Shown: positions 1-6,428 of the stretch, piece after piece
Layout: each line of letters begins with the position of its first letter
Position numbering within the stretch: the stretch's first letter is position 1
Origin: Firmicutes bacterium UBA5449
GTDB taxonomy: Bacteria > Bacillota > SHA-98 > UBA4971
Length of the DNA: 9,218 nt
Assembly: GCA_002424305.1 (NCBI GenBank)
Contig: DIQZ01000099.1
Coordinates: forward strand, 36,452-45,669
Direction of reading: 5' to 3'
The notes under the pieces: model-generated
Seen by the model: the letters and a program-made list of their open reading frames with translations, nothing else
Databases searched by the model: none
What the model was told of the DNA's origin: nothing
Program-made: the position numbers and the translations under genes

Positions 1-1
1 T

Positions 2-97
2 AGGCACATTCAGACGCATAGGCATATTCAGGTATATAGGCACATTCAGGCAGGCAGGCAAATTCATGCAGGTAGCCGCCTTCAGTCAGGTAGGCGG
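2..97 (+). repeat. Degenerate 18-bp in-frame tandem repeat (RHIQxx hexapeptide)
   Basis: About five units of 18 bp start at 2, 20, 38, 56 and 74. In the frame of the downstream membrane protein they read RHIQTH, RHIQVY, RHIQAG, RQIHAG and SRLQSG, with RRVLAW at the junction with the first membrane segment. The first three units are nearly identical (AGGCAYATTCAG core) and decay towards the gene. The period is a multiple of three and there is no stop, so the array is compatible with translation as a basic, His/Gln-rich loop. It runs to the window edge, so its full length is unknown. Confidence 0.75.
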
Positions 98-682
98 GTG
101 CTTGCATGGTCTATCCTTCTAATCTTTGCATCAGGCGTGACCGGTCTGGCCCTGCCCACCGTAGGCGCAAATCTCGGTGGCACACTTGCCGCAATAGTCG
201 GTTTCGGAGTAGGTTATGCCCTGTTTTTTCGAAAGCGAGTAGCGTGGTCTCAGGTTGCGGGCTTAAGTAGCTTTGCTGCTCTTCTTATCCTCGGAATTGC
301 CGCGATAGATGCTACGCAAGCAGGTGGGCCTTTATCGCACTGGGGGAAGACTCTTCTTTGGGTACGTGAAAGTGGCATTCAAGTTCTTATGGACGCTGTC
401 CAACGTAAAACGTCAATGAATCTCAAGCTTATCCGCTATACCATATGGACAAAGGCGCTATTGGTGTTTCTTGGCGCTCTTGCCTTCATCGGAATCCGTC
501 CTGTGGGTCTTGCACGGAGAATACTGACCGTGCATCCCGGTTTTGCCGGGGCTTTGTCTGCGTGTCTTGTAGCAGGCGGGGTTTCGCTCATCACTAATGA
601 TTCGGGAATCGTCTCTTCTGCCCTAATAACCATGTATCCGGCATTGACCCTCCTTGCGCTTACATGGCAAGAAGTCATGTGA
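2..682 (+). CDS. C-terminal part of a polytopic membrane protein (5' end outside window)
   Basis: The frame ending at the TGA at 680-682 is open back to base 2, giving 226 codons with no stop, so the gene probably begins left of the window. A GTG at 98 could start a 194-residue version, but only a weak GGTAGG lies 3 nt before it. Residues below are counted from GTG98. Likely membrane segments are near 2-19, 25-44, 53-72, 119-132, 148-166 and 168-187. A charged amphipathic stretch (RKTSMNLKLIRYTIW) lies between the third and fourth. Motifs PTVGANLGGTLAAIVGF and, near the end, NDSGIVSSAL resemble, from memory, the C-terminal membrane domain of a family of large uncharacterised membrane proteins in Bacillota and Actinomycetota. 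In those, other membrane segments come first, which also argues that this copy is cut by the window edge. Substrate and function are unknown. The in-frame repeat at the left edge would lie in a hydrophilic loop before the first segment seen. Confidence 0.6.
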   Translation, partial: RHIQTHRHIQVYRHIQAGRQIHAGSRLQSGRRVLAWSILLIFASGVTGLALPTVGANLGGTLAAIVGFGVGYALFFRKRVAWSQVAGLSSFAALLILGIAAIDATQAGGPLSHWGKTLLWVRESGIQVLMDAVQRKTSMNLKLIRYTIWTKALLVFLGALAFIGIRPVGLARRILTVHPGFAGALSACLVAGGVSLITNDSGIVSSALITMYPALTLLALTWQEVM

Positions 683-703
683 CTACCCTATGTCTTCCAT
701 TAG

Positions 704-741
704 TGTTAGAATAATGGTAATCTGTACATACACCAGTATGT
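704..741 (+). promoter_or_regulatory. Possible extended -10 promoter and 16-bp operator-like palindrome upstream of yhaO
   Basis: The 91-nt gap before the nuclease gene holds TGTTAGAAT (704-712), which fits an extended -10 element, but I see no good -35 upstream. Just downstream lies a perfect dyad, ACATAC-ACCA-GTATGT (726-741). Its position after the putative start site would suit a repressor operator, or it may be a small hairpin in the leader. It does not match the Gram-positive LexA box (GAAC-N4-GTTC), so SOS control is not supported by the sequence. Confidence 0.3.
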
Positions 742-773
742 CTGCACTGACATGAGGCAAGGAGTGAAAGTCA

Positions 774-1934
774 GTGATTCGATGTCTCCACTTGGCAGAC
801 CTTCATCTTGGTTGGTCTCCGCAAGATCGGGGTTTCCCCTCAGACAAGCGCAGAGTCCGTCGGGACGAGCGCGATTCTGTGCTGAAGACTGCAGTTGATT
901 GGGCGGTTGATCCCGGAAACAGTATAGATTTGGTGATCATTGCGGGAGACTTGTTCGAGACTCATACCCCGGATCCCGCCTTGACAGAACATGTCCTAGG
1001 TCAACTTAGGCGCATTGAAGGCGCAGGAATACCTGTAATTACTGTTCCGGGCAATCATGATGAGATTACATATCATAACTCCGTATATAGGCAGTACGGT
1101 GATGGGCGGGCATGGCCCGGGGTGCTGGTTCGAAACCCCATGCCTGAACTTGTGTGCCGCTATGAAGTCAAAGGTGTTCCTGTTTTCATCTACTCTCTGG
1201 CTTATACAGGCGGTCTCACTAAGGTCAGTCAGCTTGCGAGTCTCCCCAGGCAGGATGAGCCTGGCTTACATATAGGAGTATTCCACGGTTCTTTGGATTG
1301 GGACGGGGTAGCGGATAGGAGCCTCCCGCTACAATCCTCTGGTTTAGCTGCTGCAGGATATGACTATGTGGCACTTGGGCATATCCATAAGTACCGTGAG
1401 ATGAGGGTCGGACGCGGCCTTGCAGTTTATCCCGGTTTGATAGAATCCAAGGGATTCAGCGACCCGGGCACAGGACGCATGACGATAGTTCAGTTTGAGC
1501 CGCAAGGTGATCTTCAAGGCAGCTCAGGCTTTAAGTCAAGCCTAGAGTATGTCAGCATTCCTCACAGAGAACATGTCATCCTCGATGTGGACATATCAAC
1601 GAAAGAGAGCCAGGATGAGATTGTATCTGAGTGCAAAGGGCAAGCAGGGCCTGATGCTATGGTAAAGGTCAACCTTTGCGGTGTGCCGTCCTTCAGTGTA
1701 GACTCGGAACGCTTGAAAGCCTCGCTTCAACAACATTGTTTCTGGGTTGAGATTGAAGATGAAAGTAGTTTTCTCGAATCTGACGATATTGCAAGATTTG
1801 CTGAAGAGCCCACAATTCGCGGGCACTTTGTGAGAAGACTCTTGGACAGGTTAGAAGACTCAACTTCCGAACGGGAAAAAGAAGTGTTGATGCTTGCCTT
1901 GCGGAAAGGCTTAGCAGCACTTGAGGGGAGGTGA
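774..1934 (+). CDS. yhaO: YhaO/SbcD/Mre11-like metallophosphoesterase DNA exonuclease
   Basis: This is a 386-residue calcineurin-type metallophosphoesterase of the Mre11/SbcD class. All expected metal-binding motifs are present: D9-x-H11 (LADLHLG), GD at 58-59 (IAGDLFE), GNHDE at 93-97, H171 (VFHGS) and GHIH at 202-205. The family cuts DNA with Mn2+ and works with an SMC-like ATPase partner. The following gene supplies that partner, which supports a nuclease role in processing DNA ends or abnormal structures. The roughly 145-residue region after the catalytic domain would be the capping and partner-binding part. Size is close to B. subtilis YhaO (about 400 aa). The GTG start at 774 has AAGGAG at 759-764 with a 9-nt spacer. 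The stop at 1932-1934 lies inside the ribosome binding site of yhaN. A classical sbcD is possible, but the YhaN-type partner favours yhaO. Confidence 0.9.
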   Translation: MIRCLHLADLHLGWSPQDRGFPSDKRRVRRDERDSVLKTAVDWAVDPGNSIDLVIIAGDLFETHTPDPALTEHVLGQLRRIEGAGIPVITVPGNHDEITYHNSVYRQYGDGRAWPGVLVRNPMPELVCRYEVKGVPVFIYSLAYTGGLTKVSQLASLPRQDEPGLHIGVFHGSLDWDGVADRSLPLQSSGLAAAGYDYVALGHIHKYREMRVGRGLAVYPGLIESKGFSDPGTGRMTIVQFEPQGDLQGSSGFKSSLEYVSIPHREHVILDVDISTKESQDEIVSECKGQAGPDAMVKVNLCGVPSFSVDSERLKASLQQHCFWVEIEDESSFLESDDIARFAEEPTIRGHFVRRLLDRLEDSTSEREKEVLMLALRKGLAALEGR

Positions 1935-1942
1935 GGGGAGTG
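1927..1942 (+). promoter_or_regulatory. Ribosome binding site of yhaN, overlapping the yhaO stop codon
   Basis: GGAGGTGA at 1927-1934 matches the 16S rRNA anti-Shine-Dalgarno over eight bases and lies 5 nt before GTG at 1940. The TGA that ends yhaO is its last three bases. An upstream in-frame GTG at 1931 sits within this motif, so it is an unlikely start. The arrangement implies translational coupling between nuclease and ATPase. Confidence 0.75.
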
Positions 1943-4900
1943 GCAACTATTCTTTTCAAAGAACTTAAGCTTGCAGGGTTCGGACCCTATCGAGATACAG
2001 TCACGTGCGAGCTGACTGATGGGATCAACACACTGATTGCGAGGAATGAGGCGGGTAAGTCGTCATTAGTCACAGGACTGGTCGCCACAATCTTCGGGCT
2101 CCCGTCAAAGAGCGACCCTCAAGAGTTTGGGAGGGCGCGTTTCAAGAATTGGTATGGCCCGTCTCGCTTTGAAGGTGAGCTTGAGTTCGAGGTGGACGGT
2201 GTTGCCTACAGCATCTGGCGGGATTTTGAGAGCCATAAGATATCGCTTTCCGTATTTGAAAACGGGAAGCAGAAGAATCTTGTAAGCGGCGAACACAACC
2301 CCAATGCGACAAAGCGAAACACAGAGTACGAAGACCGGCTCAAGGAGCTCTTTGGGATGATGTCCAGGGAACTGTTTGAAGCGACTTTCTGCGTAACCCA
2401 ACCCCTTCCTGAGACTACTAAGAGGGATGGGCAAGGGCAAAGAGAACTGGACAGGGACGTGCAGGAGCTCCTGTCCGGCACGGGAATTGCTTTTCAAAAG
2501 GCGCAACAGGTGCTACTGGATGACTTGAAGAAGCAGACGAAGTTCACACGTCAAAGAGGGCTTACTTCTCGTGACCAGAGAACAGACGGAGAGCTGGAGA
2601 CTGTACAGGCAAGAATTGATGATCTTACCGAAAGGCTTCAAAGCGCAAAAGGCGTCGCGGATTCCCTTGAAATAGTACGAGCCAGGTTAAATCTACTCAC
2701 AACTAAACTGGATGCGAAATCCAAGGAACTAAGGGGTATGCGAGAGACTCAGAATGCGCTGACTGAATGGAGGAGACTAAAATCCGAATATGACCAAGCT
2801 GCACTTGACTTGGATCGTATACAGAAGGCTTTTAGAGATGCAGAATCTCGTAGCAAGGAGATTGTCAGCGAAGCCGACGAGCTAAAAAAACTTTATCCTG
2901 AGTTTGCGAGTGCACCGGAGACTATCGATAAGGACTTGGATGGTCTTGTTTCACTCAGTCAGGAGCTTTCTACAATAGGCGATGCGATCTCAGAGATTAA
3001 GTCGCAGCTTGATGAAAATAGGATTAAGCAAAAAGAGTATGAAGAGGCTCTCTCATCGCTGAGGAACTGGGGAGAGCTTGGCAAAACTCCCGCAGCCGAA
3101 GTGCGAGCCAGACAGCGCACAGCTTCTAGTTTAATGGAAGGCTGGAAGACGTTCCAAGCTGACCTGGCAGAACAGGCAGAGTGTGAAGAAATCCTCCGTG
3201 GGGAACTGGTTTTGATAGAAAATGCTGGAGATGAAGAACGTAAGGTACTTGCTGCATACGAAGTCAAGCTTGCTCGACTGGAGCGGGAGATGGCTGAGGC
3301 TGAGCGGAATCTTCAAGATGTAGAAGCTGTGTTCAACGAGTTTGAAGCAGGTTGTGTTGAATATGGCGAAAAGTATGAAGACATAGCCTCTCTTCCACCT
3401 GATGCTTCCGGCGTCCTTACGAAGAAACTCGAACTAATACGTGCCAAAGACGTATTTAAGCGACAATCTGACGAACTCAGGAAGAAGCTCATTCCGCCTG
3501 TTTGGGCACGTATCGTTGCAGCAGTTATGTTTGCATTTCTCGGTTGGGGGATTAGCGGATTAGTACTTAGGACACCTTTGGGAATGACCTTGGAAAGGCC
3601 CGGAGGCGGTTTAGGTGTGTGGATTCCTGTATTACTTGCAGCTTTCTTTGGATGTCTGGGATGGTTTGGTATGGCTCCTGTGTGGGCTTTAGCACATGCA
3701 GGCCTTAAGAGGGAAGAGGCAGAGCTTGCTACCGACTTGGTTAAGTGCGAGTCAGAGATGGAAGACATTGACGAGTCATTGGGAGATGCTGTTGCGTCCT
3801 TAGACGAAGTGGCACTCGGAAGGCTTCAAGAGAGATTAAGCCGGCGAAATCATGATAAAGACGCGCTTGATAATAAGAGAAAGAGACTTCCGCAGGAAGA
3901 AGAGAGACAAGCAGCAAGAAATAAGTTTTCTCTGATACAAAGCGAATATGAGATATTCATGGAACGAACCGGAATATTTGCTAAGCATTTCAGTGATATT
4001 ACTGCCGCCTATGCCAGGTGGAATGACATAAGAAACAGGAGAAATAGCGCTGCTCGGCAGGCTGTCGACTTTGCTAAGCAGCACTTCGGGTGTGAGCCAT
4101 GCGCAGTATCTGCATGTATCATATCGTCACCGGATGTATCTTCTGAGTGGCGAGAAATCGCTCAATTTCTAAAGATTGCAGGGCAAGATGATGATATCGA
4201 TAATATCGGAAGGCTTGTAGAATCCATTGCAAGCTGTGATGCCACAAGGTGGACGGGTATTCAAGATGAGGCAGAACAGTTTGAGGATCTTAAAAGGGCC
4301 GAAGAGAAGCTTCGTGCTGTCATGGCTGACCAACAGAAAAGGCTGAGAGATGCTGAGAAAGAGCGAGAACGCGTGGAGAAGCTTCATAAGGAGACTTCAA
4401 TCCCTCTTGAAGCTATACTTGAAGCTGCAGGAGGAGATCCTAAACTGGCTAAGAAGAGATGGTCAAGCCTACGCGAAGGTAAGATCTCTTTGGAAAACAG
4501 AAAGACGCTTCTTAAGAAAATCTTTGACGACCATAAAGTTACATCCTTAGACGAATTGAGTCTTACTGTAACGAAATGCCAAACCGCAGCACTTGGTGCA
4601 GATAACAGGTGGCAGGAGTTGATTCACGCGAAACCCGGTCTTCCCGGAAGGCAAGTCGCGGATGATCCTCTGAAAGTCGATGAGTATGTGACTGCCTTAG
4701 ATGCGGCAATTCAAGTTCTGGACAGTAAGGTGGGTAAGCTTCAAGATGCACTCAATGACTGCAAGTATGAGTTAGGAGATCTTGAGCGAGAGAATCCCCT
4801 GAATATTGCCCAGGCTGAGCTCGAGCTTGGCAAAGAGAAGGAACGCCTGAACAAGACGGAAGTTCAAGCTGATGCACTGACTGAGGCATATCTTGAACTT

Positions 4901-5317
4901 GATTTGGCTATCAGAGATTTTCATGCTTCGCACAGGACTCGATTGGAAGAGGCTGCAATGAGGCACTTTCGCAGGATCACAGGGATCCCCGACCGCACCG
5001 TTATTATAGATGAGGAGTTTCGAGTCAGTCTGGATGTATCAGGCAGACCATGTGACATCGCACAACTTAGCAAAGGTGCTCAGGATCAGCTTTATATAGC
5101 TATTAGGCTTGCTGTTGCGGATTTGCTTTCATCTGATATTAATTTACCGCTCATTTTTGATGACCCGTTTGTCACGTGTGACAGTGACAGGCTTGATAAT
5201 ATCGGTGATGCGCTGTCGCGCTTGGGTGATGATCGGCAGATGCTTATTCTGTCGCACAACGAGACCCTATCTGATTGGGGAACTCCCATAGTAATTGCCA
5301 CTAATACACTTAAGTGA
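1940..5317 (+). CDS. yhaN: YhaN/SbcC/Rad50-like coiled-coil ATPase with a central membrane hairpin
   Basis: This 1125-residue protein (from GTG1940) has split ABC-ATPase halves at its ends. The N-terminal half carries the Walker A loop (A34-RNEA-G39-K40-S41) and a likely Q-loop glutamine at 154. The C-terminal half carries the signature LSKGAQDQ (1043-1050), Walker B LPLIFDDPF (1069-1077) and switch histidine H1106. Between them lie long, charged coiled-coil stretches (about 185-520 and 590-990). They are interrupted by two hydrophobic segments near 523-546 and 560-587, a layout known for YhaN-type proteins rather than SbcC or Rad50, whose tip carries a CxxC zinc hook. A CEPC motif lies at 718-721, away from the tip. 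The ATPase should clamp DNA and control the YhaO nuclease, probably near the membrane. It starts 5 nt after yhaO ends. Walker A begins with Ala in place of the usual Gly. It is longer than B. subtilis YhaN (about 963 aa). Confidence 0.88.
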   Translation: MATILFKELKLAGFGPYRDTVTCELTDGINTLIARNEAGKSSLVTGLVATIFGLPSKSDPQEFGRARFKNWYGPSRFEGELEFEVDGVAYSIWRDFESHKISLSVFENGKQKNLVSGEHNPNATKRNTEYEDRLKELFGMMSRELFEATFCVTQPLPETTKRDGQGQRELDRDVQELLSGTGIAFQKAQQVLLDDLKKQTKFTRQRGLTSRDQRTDGELETVQARIDDLTERLQSAKGVADSLEIVRARLNLLTTKLDAKSKELRGMRETQNALTEWRRLKSEYDQAALDLDRIQKAFRDAESRSKEIVSEADELKKLYPEFASAPETIDKDLDGLVSLSQELSTIGDAISEIKSQLDENRIKQKEYEEALSSLRNWGELGKTPAAEVRARQRTASSLMEGWKTFQADLAEQAECEEILRGELVLIENAGDEERKVLAAYEVKLARLEREMAEAERNLQDVEAVFNEFEAGCVEYGEKYEDIASLPPDASGVLTKKLELIRAKDVFKRQSDELRKKLIPPVWARIVAAVMFAFLGWGISGLVLRTPLGMTLERPGGGLGVWIPVLLAAFFGCLGWFGMAPVWALAHAGLKREEAELATDLVKCESEMEDIDESLGDAVASLDEVALGRLQERLSRRNHDKDALDNKRKRLPQEEERQAARNKFSLIQSEYEIFMERTGIFAKHFSDITAAYARWNDIRNRRNSAARQAVDFAKQHFGCEPCAVSACIISSPDVSSEWREIAQFLKIAGQDDDIDNIGRLVESIASCDATRWTGIQDEAEQFEDLKRAEEKLRAVMADQQKRLRDAEKERERVEKLHKETSIPLEAILEAAGGDPKLAKKRWSSLREGKISLENRKTLLKKIFDDHKVTSLDELSLTVTKCQTAALGADNRWQELIHAKPGLPGRQVADDPLKVDEYVTALDAAIQVLDSKVGKLQDALNDCKYELGDLERENPLNIAQAELELGKEKERLNKTEVQADALTEAYLELDLAIRDFHASHRTRLEEAAMRHFRRITGIPDRTVIIDEEFRVSLDVSGRPCDIAQLSKGAQDQLYIAIRLAVADLLSSDINLPLIFDDPFVTCDSDRLDNIGDALSRLGDDRQMLILSHNETLSDWGTPIVIATNTLK

Positions 5318-5356
5318 CAGCCAGATGTTGAGATTTGGTGGGTTCGATGTCATGTA

Positions 5357-5388
5357 GCATACGAAATCCTATGATTTCAGATGTATGC
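5357..5388. repeat. 12-bp bulged hairpin downstream of yhaN
   Basis: GCATAC-GAAATC (5357-5368), loop CTAT, then GATTTC (5373-5378), a 4-nt bulge AGAT, and GTATGC (5383-5388). All twelve pairs are Watson-Crick. It lies 39 nt after the yhaN stop. No T-run follows on either strand, so it is not a standard intrinsic terminator. It may act as a 3'-end processing or stability element. Confidence 0.5.
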
Positions 5389-5431
5389 ATAGATATGCTT
5401 GCTTGCCAATGAAGAAGTAGACAGTCTGCTG

Positions 5432-5499
5432 AAAAAATATGTACCGCAAGGCACCCCGGTTGCACTGAAGTGCAGAGTTGCCAGGGATCAGCCTTGCGG
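5432..5499 (-). terminator. Candidate terminator of the spore protein gene
   Basis: Read on the minus strand, a rod-like hairpin has an outer 9-bp stem CCGCAAGGC/GCCTTGCGG (5491-5499 with 5444-5452). A middle 6-bp stem CCCTGG/CCGGGG contains one G-U pair. An inner stem TGCAC/GTGCA has a TTCA loop. It is followed after 6 nt (TACATA) by six T residues (complement of 5432-5437). It lies about 60 nt past the spore-protein stop. The stem is longer and more interrupted, and the T-run further away, than in a typical terminator, so a structured RNA with another role is possible. Confidence 0.4.
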
Positions 5500-5509
5500 G
5501 ATTTGCAGG

Positions 5510-5545
5510 GTTAGGCCGCTACTTTAATGTTGTTCGCAGCCTAAC
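5510..5545. repeat. Inverted repeat GTTAGGC…GCCTAAC
   Basis: A perfect 7-bp inverted repeat has arms at 5510-5516 and 5539-5545 with a 22-nt loop, 15 nt beyond the stop of the spore protein gene. There is no T-run. The arm sequences resemble integron attC core sites, but their order is reversed relative to attC. Confidence 0.4.
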
Positions 5546-5560
5546 GCGTATTATCTCATC

Positions 5561-5917
5561 TTAGGCATTTCCGATAGGCCCACCCATGGGCGACTTGCTG
5601 ATATCTACATGGGGCGCGAAGTTTGTTTCATCTGTATAGCCGCTGGTTAGGTTAACCTTACTGCCTTGCAGGGCCTGGGAAAAACCTGCTGTTAAGCCGG
5701 TTGTGGCCTGCTGGCTAAGGGAGTTCTGAGCTGCGGCTATCATGTTTCGCACCATCTGGCCCCCGATTCGGCCAAGCACGGCGGAAGGAACGTGTCCGAG
5801 ATATCCACCGTTCTGGTTCATGTCAACCCCAACTTGGCTGGCGATTTCGTACTTGAATTTGTCCATAGCCTGTCTTGCCTGAGGAACCATTATCTGATTT
5901 CTTCCTCTACGAGCCAC
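5561..5917 (-). CDS. Alpha/beta-type small acid-soluble spore protein with C-terminal extension
   Basis: This 118-residue protein matches the alpha/beta SASP family, which coats and protects DNA in dormant spores and is degraded at germination by the GPR protease. Conserved parts are the first helix FKYEIASQVGV (21-31), with the expected GPR cleavage between E24 and I25, and the second helix core GRIGGQMVRNMI (49-60). The family pattern usually has an acidic residue where Q28 is found. Most family members are about 60-95 residues. Here a Gln/Thr/Ser/Gly-rich tail of roughly 54 residues (65-118) follows the DNA-binding part and matches nothing I recognise. The start is GTG at 5917, set by a near-perfect ribosome binding site with 5-nt spacing. 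An in-frame GTG at 5926 lies inside that site. Expression should occur late in the forespore, but I could not place a convincing sigma-G promoter upstream. Confidence 0.9.
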   Translation of the reverse strand: MARRGRNQIMVPQARQAMDKFKYEIASQVGVDMNQNGGYLGHVPSAVLGRIGGQMVRNMIAAAQNSLSQQATTGLTAGFSQALQGSKVNLTSGYTDETNFAPHVDISKSPMGGPIGNA

Positions 5918-5922
5918 ATTAG

Positions 5923-5932
5923 TCACCTCCTT
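5923..5932 (-). promoter_or_regulatory. Ribosome binding site of the spore protein gene
   Basis: On the minus strand AAGGAGGTGA (5932 down to 5923) is a ten-base match to the anti-Shine-Dalgarno, 5 nt before GTG 5917. It fixes the start and predicts very strong translation, as expected for an abundant spore protein. Confidence 0.8.
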
Positions 5933-6123
5933 AGGTTCTAGAAATACTTTTCCCTGATCATACTAGGCGGCATACTGACACATAACGGGAACTATCCAGA
6001 AGAAAGGGACAATAGGTGAAAACCATAGAAATGAGGGTAGGAATGGATGGATCTCTTTGTGAGATGAGGAATGCAACCGTTTTTGAGAGCTTGAGCCACA
6101 CTTTACGATGCTTAGGGTTTATC
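5933..6123. other. Intergenic stretch with no recognised gene
   Basis: This is the left part of the divergent gap between the spore protein gene and the transporter operon. I find no coding frame with a start and ribosome binding site, and no RNA motif I recognise. The only structure noted is a short hairpin, ATCTC-TTTGT-GAGAT, at 6051-6065. The promoter of the spore protein gene must lie here, reading leftward. Confidence 0.5.
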
Positions 6124-6150
6124 TTGAAACGAATAAAAAACATGTATCAT
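6124..6150 (+). promoter_or_regulatory. Candidate promoter of the ABC transporter operon
   Basis: TTGAAA at 6124-6129 and TATCAT at 6145-6150 form a sigma-A-like pair with a spacer of 15 bp, shorter than the usual 17, and the spacer contains an A-run. A start near 6157 would give a leader of about 270 nt. The same TTGAAA-N15-TATnAT layout recurs at 9151-9177. Confidence 0.3.
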
Positions 6151-6235
6151 ATCCCATAATATGGTTAGTTCGTGTCGGCTGCGGTTGACCCTTCGGCGCA
6201 TCTAGGATAGTATCATAGGGCCAAGATTTGGTAGT

Positions 6236-6422
6236 AAGAGGATCGCACTCACAAAGGCCAACTTTGCCGGCTTGTGAGACTGGAGTCCTCTTCATGCTCT
6301 TGAAGCGGCATATCCCTGGTAACATAGCTGGGGATTTTCTGATCCGACGGCAGACATGCTGTGTGCCGTAGTGATGAAGCATTTCTTGTACGCTGTGGAG
6401 CATCTTCTCAGAAGAGGGGGAG
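6236..6422 (+). promoter_or_regulatory. Structured leader with mutually exclusive pairings at the ribosome binding site
   Basis: The leader before the first permease contains a two-part stem. The outer stem is AAGAGGA/TCCTCTT (6236-6242 with 6286-6292). The inner stem is CTCACAA…TTGTGAG (6248-6254 with 6272-6278), extended by GCC/GGC. Further hairpins are ATCCC/GGGAT (6312-6316 with 6331-6335) and ACGGCA/TGCCGT (6347-6352 with 6364-6369). The 3' arm TCCTCTTC (6286-6293) can instead pair over 8 bp, one of them G-U, with GAAGAGGG at 6411-6418, which overlaps the ribosome binding site. TCTTC at 6403-6407 can also pair with GAAGA at 6411-6415. This suggests control of translation, but no known riboswitch consensus was recognised. 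Confidence 0.4.
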
Positions 6423-6428
6423 TTTTAC

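Larger units (their letters stand above)
5318..5560. other. Convergent intergenic region between yhaN and the spore protein gene
   Basis: This 243-bp region between two converging genes contains three inverted repeats, listed separately. A 42-codon open frame on the plus strand (TTG 5399 to TAA 5527, Cys-containing) reads plausibly as protein, but has no ribosome binding site and overlaps two of the inverted repeats. I therefore do not call it a gene. Confidence 0.6.

Noticed and set aside
2..97. CRISPR array or intergenic satellite
   Set aside because: Units are 18 bp with no unique spacers, and they stay in frame with the downstream membrane protein.
3313..3768. 151-codon minus-strand open frame inside yhaN (also 2105-2506)
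   Set aside because: Antisense shadows of a well-supported gene; Ser/Pro/Leu-rich with no motifs.
5444..5510. SAM-I/SAM-IV riboswitch-like pattern on the minus strand (CCTGGCAAC … GGTGCC around a small hairpin)
   Set aside because: The spacing and these two motifs are suggestive, but the pseudoknot and flanking conserved segments are not evident, and the only downstream sequence on that strand is antisense to yhaN. No gene is positioned to be regulated. A cmscan would settle it.
5510..5545. Integron attC site
   Set aside because: The arms fit GTTRRRY and RYYYAAC, but they occur in the opposite order to attC, and there is no integrase or cassette array.
5918..6000. Sigma-G promoter for the spore protein gene
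   Set aside because: Partial matches (GTATG, ATTTCTA) exist on the minus strand, but the spacing is wrong, so I could not place one responsibly.
6119..6403. 94-codon minus-strand open frame in the divergent gap
   Set aside because: It has no ribosome binding site, an atypical composition and no recognisable motif, and it overlaps the structured leader.
6157..6428. T-box leader
   Set aside because: No T-box sequence (GGGTGGNACCGCG-like) and no terminator with a T-run before the first permease.
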